This document shows positions 6,147 through 11,125 of a stretch of DNA of 11,125 nt, in pieces. The stretch is from assembly GCA_021161545.1 (NCBI GenBank), contig JAGHAJ010000211.1, positions 1 through 11,125 of the forward strand. Direction: 5' to 3'. The notes beneath the pieces were generated by a model, which did not search any database, was not told the DNA's origin, and saw nothing but the letters and a program-made list of their open reading frames with translations. The stretch comes from Synergistota bacterium (GTDB lineage: Bacteria > Synergistota > JAGHAJ01). The position numbers were made by a program, and so were the translations under genes. Position 1 is the first letter of the stretch. Every line of letters begins with the position of its first letter.

Positions 6147-7355
6147 ATGGTAAACGTAGCAGTAATAAACATAGGCACAGAGCTCACAACGGGCTTGAGG
6201 GTAAATACGAACATGGCAACTCTCGGTAAGGAGGTACGCAAGTTAGGCGGTAGAGTCCTTCTTGGCATGGCTGTGGGAGACAGCAAAGAAGACATAGAAA
6301 GGCACATAACATACGCCCTACAGCATTCAGACATCGTTGTTACGACCGGTGGATTGGGACCTACACATGACGATGTAACAAAAGAAGCCATAGCATCCGT
6401 ATGTGGGAAAAGGCTTATATTTAGTGAAAATGTATGGAAGAACATAAAGAAATTTATAGAATCACACAAACTTACCGTAAATAAGGAATATGTGAAGAAT
6501 CAGGCCTTTGTCGTGGAAGGAAGCACACTTTTTCCCAACAGGTATGGAACTGCGCCCGGACTCGCTGTAAAGAAAGGAGGAAAATACATAGTAGCACTAC
6601 CCGGCGTTCCCTGGGAAATGGAGTCTATATGGAAAGAGGGCGTTACTGAGTGGTGGAAAACCACCTTCGGCAGTTCGAAGTATTACGTAAAGGTTCTGCA
6701 CACATCAGGCCTAAAAGAATCTGAAGTCTCTGCAAAGATCAAAGAACTACTCAACAAACACATAGGTATTCTTGCATCACCCGGAAAGGTAGACATATTC
6801 ATAACAGCGGAAACAAAGGAGCTCGCAGATAGCATCTCAAGGAAGATATCAGAAAAACTCGGTAACTATATATTCGGAATCGGTGATGAGCTGCTTGAAG
6901 AAGTAATAGGGAAAATTTTGAGAGAAAAGGAATTAACCCTTTGTATCGCTGAGTCCTGCACAGGTGGAATGCTATCACATAGAATCACCAACATACCCGG
7001 AAGCTCAGATTACTTTCTCGGAGGGGTCATAAGCTATCATACAGCAGCAAAAGAGAAGCTTCTAAATGTATCAAGTAAACTCATAGACAATTACGGGGTA
7101 GTTAGCACAGAGGTGGCAACAGCCATGTCGGAAGGAGTAAAATCCATATTTGGAGCAAACATTGGAATAGGAATCACAGGTATTGCAGGACCAAGTGGCG
7201 GCACAGAAGACACGCCAGTTGGAACAGTTTGCATTGCGGTATCTTTCGAAAAAACCGTATCAGAAAGGTATCACTTCATCGGAAATAGACTAAAAATAAA
7301 GGAGTGGGCTACCAACATGGCACTCCACAAACTATGGAGGACTATAAGTGGATAG
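6147..7355 (+). CDS. cinA: CinA-family protein (nicotinamide-nucleotide amidohydrolase / ADP-ribose pyrophosphatase)
   Basis: This is a full-length two-domain CinA of 402 residues. The N-terminal MoaB/MogA-like (COG1058) domain shows NIGTELTTG at 8-16, NTN at 20-22, TTGGLGPTHDD at 66-76 and ALPGVPWEM at 150-158; it is linked to ADP-ribose pyrophosphatase activity in the family. The C-terminal PncC-type domain shows CIAESCTGG at 266-274, ISYHTAAKEKLL at 295-306, YGVVSTEVA at 316-324 and GITGIAGPSGGT at 342-353; it hydrolyses nicotinamide mononucleotide to nicotinate mononucleotide. This recycles NMN released by NAD-dependent DNA ligase. GAGGT at 6133-6137 precedes the ATG by 9 nt. Placement close to recA is common in bacteria and is the origin of the 'competence/damage-inducible' name. 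The gene overlaps thpR by 8 nt. Confidence 0.96.
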   Translation: MVNVAVINIGTELTTGLRVNTNMATLGKEVRKLGGRVLLGMAVGDSKEDIERHITYALQHSDIVVTTGGLGPTHDDVTKEAIASVCGKRLIFSENVWKNIKKFIESHKLTVNKEYVKNQAFVVEGSTLFPNRYGTAPGLAVKKGGKYIVALPGVPWEMESIWKEGVTEWWKTTFGSSKYYVKVLHTSGLKESEVSAKIKELLNKHIGILASPGKVDIFITAETKELADSISRKISEKLGNYIFGIGDELLEEVIGKILREKELTLCIAESCTGGMLSHRITNIPGSSDYFLGGVISYHTAAKEKLLNVSSKLIDNYGVVSTEVATAMSEGVKSIFGANIGIGITGIAGPSGGTEDTPVGTVCIAVSFEKTVSERYHFIGNRLKIKEWATNMALHKLWRTISG

Positions 7356-7932
7356 GTTATTCATTGCCCTGTGGTTTCCAGAGGAGACAAAAGAGCATTT
7401 AGATGGTATAATTAAGAAATACAGAAAGGGATTTCACAATTTGAAGTGGGTCGAGGGCAGAAATCTGCACCTAACACTGAAATTTATAGGAGAGGTCAAC
7501 TCGCAGATGAGAATGCAGATAGAGGAAGTCTTGCAAGCGTTCTTTCTGGAAAACAGTTTTAAGATATTTGAACTGTCTATATCAGGAGCAGGAGTGTTCC
7601 CCTCGTGGACAAATCCAAGAGTCGTATGGCTCGGGATACAACCAGAAGAAGTGGTGAAAAGGATTAAAGGTATATGGGAAGGTATAGAAGAACATCTATC
7701 AAAAGCAGGAATACAAAAAGACAGCAGGGGATTTTCACCTCATATTACACTTGCCAGAACAAAAAGGAAACTACCTATACCCGAGATTAAACGGTTGAGA
7801 AGCGAGTTAAATAAAGGAGACTTTTCCAACATTGACCTGAAGATAAATCGGATATGCCTTGTAAAGAGTGCACTTACACGCGAAGGTCCTATATACGATG
7901 TAATAAAATCGTATAAAGCAAGGAGGGATTGA
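7348..7932 (+). CDS. thpR: RNA 2',3'-cyclic phosphodiesterase (2'-5' RNA ligase family)
   Basis: ThpR is a 2H-phosphoesterase that opens 2',3'-cyclic phosphate RNA ends to 2'-phosphate and can make 2'-5' linkages in vitro. The 194-residue protein has both catalytic HxTx motifs: HLTL at 41-44 (H41, T43) in [12 protein letters not shown], and HITL at 132-135 (H132, T134) in SPHITLAR. The middle block [18 protein letters not shown] at about 80-97 is also typical. Translation starts at a GTG at 7348, inside the end of cinA, with GGAGG at 7336-7340, 7 nt upstream. The N-terminus [13 protein letters not shown] matches the usual beginning of the family, which supports this start. recA follows after 4 nt. 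The cellular substrate is not known for most bacteria. Confidence 0.94.
   Translation: MDRLFIALWFPEETKEHLDGIIKKYRKGFHNLKWVEGRNLHLTLKFIGEVNSQMRMQIEEVLQAFFLENSFKIFELSISGAGVFPSWTNPRVVWLGIQPEEVVKRIKGIWEGIEEHLSKAGIQKDSRGFSPHITLARTKRKLPIPEIKRLRSELNKGDFSNIDLKINRICLVKSALTREGPIYDVIKSYKARRD
7892..7915. promoter_or_regulatory. 8-bp dyad just upstream of the recA ribosome-binding site
   Basis: TATACGAT at 7892-7899 and ATCGTATA at 7908-7915 are exact reverse complements with an 8-nt spacer, and end 21 nt before the recA ATG. The dyad lies in the last codons of thpR. It could be a repressor operator or an RNA hairpin controlling recA translation. It does not match the LexA boxes I know (CTGT-N8-ACAG, GAAC-type or GTTC repeats). 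No good -35/-10 pair accompanies it. Repeats of this size occur by chance in such a window, so only the position makes it notable. Confidence 0.35.
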
Positions 7933-7936
7933 ATCA

Positions 7937-8974
7937 ATGGCTGATAAGGAAAGATTAAATGTGTTAAACAGAACCATAAGTAACATAGAGAAAATGTTTG
8001 GTAAAGGGGCAATTATGAGACTGGGAGAGAAAAGCACGCAGAGTGTAGATGTGATATCTACCGGAATATTGCCACTTGACCTTGCACTTGGTGTCGGTGG
8101 TTTACCAAAGGGTAGAGTAGTAGAGTTGTATGGACCCGAGGGCTCGGGAAAGACAACGCTTGCACTCCATTTCATAGCATCTGCGCAGAACCAAGGTGGC
8201 ATAGCAGCATTTATAGATGCAGAACATGCTCTTGACCCTATGTATGCAAAGGCAGTAGGAGTGGATATAGACAATCTTCTACTATCCCAACCAGATAGCG
8301 GCGAACAAGCCTTATCCATACTCGAAATGTTAGTAAGCAGTAGTGCTGTTGACATAACAGTAGTGGATTCGGTTGCCGCACTGGTACCACAGGACGAGTT
8401 AAAGGGCTCTATAGGAGATATAACGGTCGCATCTCAGGCGAGATTAATGTCTCAAGCATTAAGGAGGCTAACTGCTTTAATAGGAAGAACAAAGTCCATA
8501 GTAGTGTTCATAAATCAGGTCAGGTCAGACATAAACGCCACAGGGTATGGTAGAATCACAAGAGAGATAACACCTGGTGGAAGGGCTCTAAAATTCTTTG
8601 CATCTTTGAGACTCGATGTAAGAAGGATTGCTGGAATAAAGGGCGACGACAGGGAAATAGGTCACAGAGTTAAGGTAAAGGTTGTAAAAAACAAGGTTGC
8701 ACCACCGTTTAGGTTAGCAGAATTTGATATAATCTATGGTAAAGGCGCTTTGAGAGAAAGAATACTGCTGGATATGGCAACAGAGATGAATATAATAAAA
8801 AGGTCTGGAAGCTGGTATTCATTTGAAGGAGAGGCAATAGGACAGGGAAAGGACAATGCAGCAGCATACATAGCAGAACACCCAGAGCTTCTTCAAACTA
8901 TTGAACAGAAAATCAAAGAGGCATCTGGAATGGTAATGTACAATTACGGAGCTGTCGAAACAGAAGAAGAGTAA
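7937..8974 (+). CDS. recA: Recombinase RecA
   Basis: RecA forms ATP-dependent filaments on single-stranded DNA, drives strand exchange and triggers the SOS response. At 345 residues it is of normal length. It has the Walker A motif GPEGSGKTT at 66-74, DAEHALDP at 94-101 with catalytic E96, Walker B as ITVVD at 140-144, loop L1 around 156-165 ([10 protein letters not shown]), the ATP-sensing FINQ at 191-194 with Q194, and GGRALKF at 214-220. The C-terminal lobe ends in the acidic ETEEE. Loop L2 (about 197-213, [17 protein letters not shown]) differs from the usual GVMFGNPETTT type and is three residues longer. AGGAGGGA at 7921-7928 precedes the ATG by 8 nt. No intein, no recX after it and no clear SOS box are visible. 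Confidence 0.98.
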   Translation: MADKERLNVLNRTISNIEKMFGKGAIMRLGEKSTQSVDVISTGILPLDLALGVGGLPKGRVVELYGPEGSGKTTLALHFIASAQNQGGIAAFIDAEHALDPMYAKAVGVDIDNLLLSQPDSGEQALSILEMLVSSSAVDITVVDSVAALVPQDELKGSIGDITVASQARLMSQALRRLTALIGRTKSIVVFINQVRSDINATGYGRITREITPGGRALKFFASLRLDVRRIAGIKGDDREIGHRVKVKVVKNKVAPPFRLAEFDIIYGKGALRERILLDMATEMNIIKRSGSWYSFEGEAIGQGKDNAAAYIAEHPELLQTIEQKIKEASGMVMYNYGAVETEEE

Positions 8975-9047
8975 AGGCGTAAAGGACATAAACCTTTGAG
9001 TAAGTGTGTAATAGGACCTTGATAATAAAATAGGGGGTGGAAGTAAG
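8975..9047 (+). other. recA-rny intergenic spacer, longest gap in the cluster
   Basis: This 73-nt gap holds a weak hairpin (AAAGG 8981-8985 with CCTTT 8993-8997, 7-nt loop) with no following T-run, so it is not a convincing terminator. TAAAAT at 9026-9031 resembles a -10 box, but no fitting -35 is seen. The spacer ends with GGGGGTGG at 9033-9040, a strong Shine-Dalgarno site 7 nt before the rny ATG. A secondary promoter for rny is possible but not demonstrated. Confidence 0.4.
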
Positions 9048-10580
9048 ATGTATTTAATCGTCGCTGTACTCGCTTCATTGGCTATGGGTATAGTCATAGG
9101 CATCCTGCTCAGAAAGTATATAACGGAGCACAAAATAGAGGGTGCAAAGAGAGATGCCGAAAATATACTAAAAGCTGCAAAAGAAGAGGCAAATGCAAAG
9201 AAAAGAGAAATTATATTGGAAGCCCGAGAAAGGGCACACCAGATAAAGATAGATACAGACAGAGAAGTAAAAGAAAAGAGGCAGGAGATTCAAAGATTAG
9301 AGAAGAGACTGCTCCAGAGAGAAGAAACACTTGACAGGAGATTGGCAGGACTTGAGAGAAGAGAGTCCATTTTGGAAGAAAAAGAGCACCACATAGAAAA
9401 ACTCCTAAGGGAAACAGCGGAGATAAAAGAAAAGGAACTAAAAGAGCTGGAAAGCATAGCAAAGATGTCTCAAGAGGAAGCAAAAGAACTCCTGCTGGTA
9501 AAGATAGAAGATGAAGTAAACAAGGAGGCTGGAGCTTTAATCAGAAAAATAGAAGAAAATGCAAAGAGAGAAGGAGAGATGAGAGCAAAAGAGATACTTG
9601 CAACTGCAATACAGAGGTGCGCTGTTGAACACACTTCCGAGATTACGGTTTCAGTTGTACCTCTGCCCAATGATGAGATGAAAGGCAGAATCATAGGCAG
9701 AGAAGGAAGAAACATTAGGATATTTGAGCAGCTTACAGGTGTTGACCTTATAGTAGATGACACACCAGAGGCCGTGGTGTTGTCCTCTTTCGACCCTGTC
9801 AGGAGAGAGGTTGCAAGAAGGGCACTTGAAAAGCTAATAGGAGATGGAAGGATACACCCTGCAAGGATAGAAGAGTTAGTGGAAAAAGCAAAAGCTGAGA
9901 TAAACAAAGAGAGTATGCTTGCAGGTGAGGAAGCCCTTATGGAAATGGGAATTGAAGGGGTTCACGAAGAAATAATAAAGCACCTTGGAAACTTAAAGTA
10001 CAGGAGAAGCTACGGGCAGAATGTATTGCAGCATTCCATAGAAGTAGCATACATTGCAGGTATGCTTGCAAATGAACTCAGTGTGGACGTGCAACTCGCA
10101 AAGCGGGCAGGTCTGCTACACGACATTGGTAAGAGCATAAGCCTAAACACAGAAGGTACACATGCCCTACTTGGAGCAGAGATAGCAAAAAGATACGGAG
10201 AGAAACCAGAGGTGGTTCATGCTATTGCAGCCCATCACGGAGAGGTAGAAGTCCAGTCTCTGTTGGACATAATCATACAAGTCAGCGATGCAGTATCTGC
10301 ATCCAGACCGGGAGCAAGAAGGGAGAGCCTCGAAACATATATTAGAAGGCTCGAAAAGTTGGAAGAAGTGGCAAACAGCTTTTCAGGTGTAAGCAAGGCA
10401 TATGCTATACAGGCAGGCAGAGAGCTACGAATCATCGTAGACTCTGATATAGTAGATGACGACAGCTCCTACAAACTGGCACGTGATATAGCCAAAAAGA
10501 TAGAAGAAACATTAAGCTATCCTGGACAGGTAAAGGTAGTAGTCATAAGAGAGACGAGGAGTATAGAGTATGCAAAGTAA
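9048..10580 (+). CDS. rny: Ribonuclease Y
   Basis: RNase Y is a membrane-tethered endoribonuclease that starts mRNA decay and processing in many bacteria lacking RNase E. The 510-residue protein shows the complete layout: an N-terminal membrane anchor at about residues 3-22, a long charged coiled coil at about 28-185, a KH RNA-binding domain around 198-262 with GRIIGREGRNIR at 213-224, and an HD metal-dependent catalytic domain at about 320-420. In the HD domain HS at 329-330, the LLHDIGK motif at 356-362 (H358, D359), AAHHGEVE at 394-401 and D414 are the expected metal-site residues. The length is close to the usual 510-520. The ATG has GGGGGTGG 7 nt upstream. The final 11 nt overlap the start of the ymdB homologue. 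Confidence 0.97.
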   Translation: MYLIVAVLASLAMGIVIGILLRKYITEHKIEGAKRDAENILKAAKEEANAKKREIILEARERAHQIKIDTDREVKEKRQEIQRLEKRLLQREETLDRRLAGLERRESILEEKEHHIEKLLRETAEIKEKELKELESIAKMSQEEAKELLLVKIEDEVNKEAGALIRKIEENAKREGEMRAKEILATAIQRCAVEHTSEITVSVVPLPNDEMKGRIIGREGRNIRIFEQLTGVDLIVDDTPEAVVLSSFDPVRREVARRALEKLIGDGRIHPARIEELVEKAKAEINKESMLAGEEALMEMGIEGVHEEIIKHLGNLKYRRSYGQNVLQHSIEVAYIAGMLANELSVDVQLAKRAGLLHDIGKSISLNTEGTHALLGAEIAKRYGEKPEVVHAIAAHHGEVEVQSLLDIIIQVSDAVSASRPGARRESLETYIRRLEKLEEVANSFSGVSKAYAIQAGRELRIIVDSDIVDDDSSYKLARDIAKKIEETLSYPGQVKVVVIRETRSIEYAK

Positions 10581-11125
10581 TCTAAGAATACTGTTTATAG
10601 GAGATATTATAGGCAGACCTGGTAGGAGGGTAATAAAATCCCTCCTACCAGAGATAAAAAAGAAATATGACGTTCACTTTACCATAGCAAATGGTGAAAA
10701 CTTGGCAGGAGGGCTTGGCATAACAAAATCAACTGCTGAAGAGGTACTGAAATATGGTATAGACTGTCTCACCACTGGGAATCATGTATGGGACAAGAAA
10801 GAAGCATATGAGTTACTAAATAACAGCCCAAATATACTAAGACCTTTAAACTATCCTCCCGGCGTTCCGGGAAGGGGCATCTGTACTGCAAAATTTGAAG
10901 ATATACCTATAACCGTAGCAAATATACAGGGAAGGGTGTTCATGCCGCTAACCGATTGTCCATTCAGAAAAATAGAAGAAACTCTAAAAAGGATACCAGA
11001 AAACCAGATAGTAATTGTAGATTTTCATGCAGAAGCAACATCAGAGAAGATCGCAATGGGGTGGTTTTTAGATGGCAGGGTTTCTGCTTTAATAGGCACA
11101 CACACCCATGTAGCAACTGCAGATG
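10570..11125 (+). CDS. ymdB: YmdB-type metallophosphoesterase, 3' end outside the window
   Basis: This is the first 185 codons of a YmdB / TIGR00282-family metallophosphoesterase; family members are about 260-280 residues long. The B. subtilis protein hydrolyses 2',3'-cyclic nucleotides and influences biofilm and motility decisions. Visible metal-site residues are D12 (FIGDIIGRPGRR), E43 and N44 (NGEN at 41-44), N71 and H72 (TTGNHVWD), H153 (VDFHAEATSEK) and H178 and H180 (GTHTHVATAD). All are at the spacing expected for the binuclear iron site. The ATG at 10570 lies inside the end of rny, with GAGGAG at 10556-10561, 8 nt upstream. The order rny-ymdB is conserved in Firmicutes. No stop or frameshift occurs before the edge. 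A strong inverted repeat lies in its first 30 codons. Confidence 0.94.
   Translation, partial: MQSNLRILFIGDIIGRPGRRVIKSLLPEIKKKYDVHFTIANGENLAGGLGITKSTAEEVLKYGIDCLTTGNHVWDKKEAYELLNNSPNILRPLNYPPGVPGRGICTAKFEDIPITVANIQGRVFMPLTDCPFRKIEETLKRIPENQIVIVDFHAEATSEKIAMGWFLDGRVSALIGTHTHVATAD
10619..10651. repeat. Perfect 12-bp inverted repeat (hairpin) early in ymdB
   Basis: CTGGTAGGAGGG at 10619-10630 and CCCTCCTACCAG at 10640-10651 are exact reverse complements around the A/T-only 9-nt loop TAATAAAAT. In RNA this would be a stable GC-rich stem about 50 nt after the ymdB start codon. The left arm contains AGGAGG, a perfect Shine-Dalgarno core, and the right arm contains the matching CCTCCT. There is no T-run after it, so it is not a standard terminator. 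Confidence 0.8.

Noticed and set aside
7860-7920. Separate recA promoter with TAAAAT at 7904-7909
   Set aside because: No -35-like hexamer lies at 16-18 bp spacing, so the match to the -10 consensus alone is not enough.
7807-8355. 182-codon minus-strand reading frame opposite thpR and recA
   Set aside because: It is antisense to two clear genes, has no ribosome-binding site and no recognisable motif.
8981-8997. Possible terminator between recA and rny
   Set aside because: The stem is only 5 bp with a 7-nt loop and is not followed by a T-run.
1-11125. CRISPR array, tRNA or rRNA genes, phage genes, toxin-antitoxin or defence system
   Set aside because: No direct-repeat arrays, cloverleaf-like segments or proteins of these classes were seen; apart from the IS end the window is a housekeeping operon.

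Overview
This window is a bacterial chromosomal segment of moderately low G+C content. It holds one long, tightly packed, same-strand gene cluster of housekeeping genes, preceded by the end of an insertion sequence. The coding style (AGA/AGG for arginine, frequent ATA for isoleucine, many lysines and glutamates) resembles thermophilic or deep-branching Firmicutes-like lineages. The order rodZ-rimO-[pgpA]-cinA-thpR-recA-rny-ymdB also resembles the recA neighbourhood of Clostridia-type genomes. I cannot fix the phylum from the sequence alone.

Layout. Positions 1 to about 372 (minus strand) carry the 5' part of an IS256-family element: the first 92 codons of its transposase, cut by the window edge, and its terminal inverted repeat. 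Right after the element comes a good extended -10 promoter (TTAAAA, 17 bp, TGG-TATAAT) that should start the operon. Twelve plus-strand genes follow from 447 to the right edge. In order they encode a YugP-type membrane zinc metallopeptidase, a DUF6391-like membrane protein, a membrane-anchored PASTA protein without a kinase domain, ribulose-phosphate 3-epimerase, RodZ-like protein, RimO, phosphatidylglycerophosphatase A, CinA, ThpR, RecA, ribonuclease Y and the start of a YmdB-type metallophosphoesterase. Neighbouring genes overlap by 1 to 17 nt or lie within 12 nt of each other. The exception is the 73-nt recA-rny gap. No convincing Rho-independent terminator is visible anywhere.

How the genes fit together. 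The first half is about the envelope and membrane (YugP, DUF6391-like, PASTA, RodZ, PgpA), with Rpe and the ribosomal-protein modifier RimO among them. The second half deals with nucleic acids and nucleotides (CinA, ThpR, RecA, RNase Y, YmdB). Translational coupling is a strong theme: TTG or GTG starts are used for four genes, each with a strong upstream Shine-Dalgarno sequence, and two junctions use the same TTGA stop/start overlap.

Most worth a second look are: an HxxEH motif plus a conserved-looking HxxC in the DUF6391-like protein, next to an HExxH metallopeptidase; a PASTA protein sitting where Firmicutes carry the kinase PrkC; an unusual, longer L2 DNA-binding loop in RecA; a perfect 12-bp inverted repeat early in ymdB that buries an AGGAGG sequence; and an IS256 end abutting the operon promoter.
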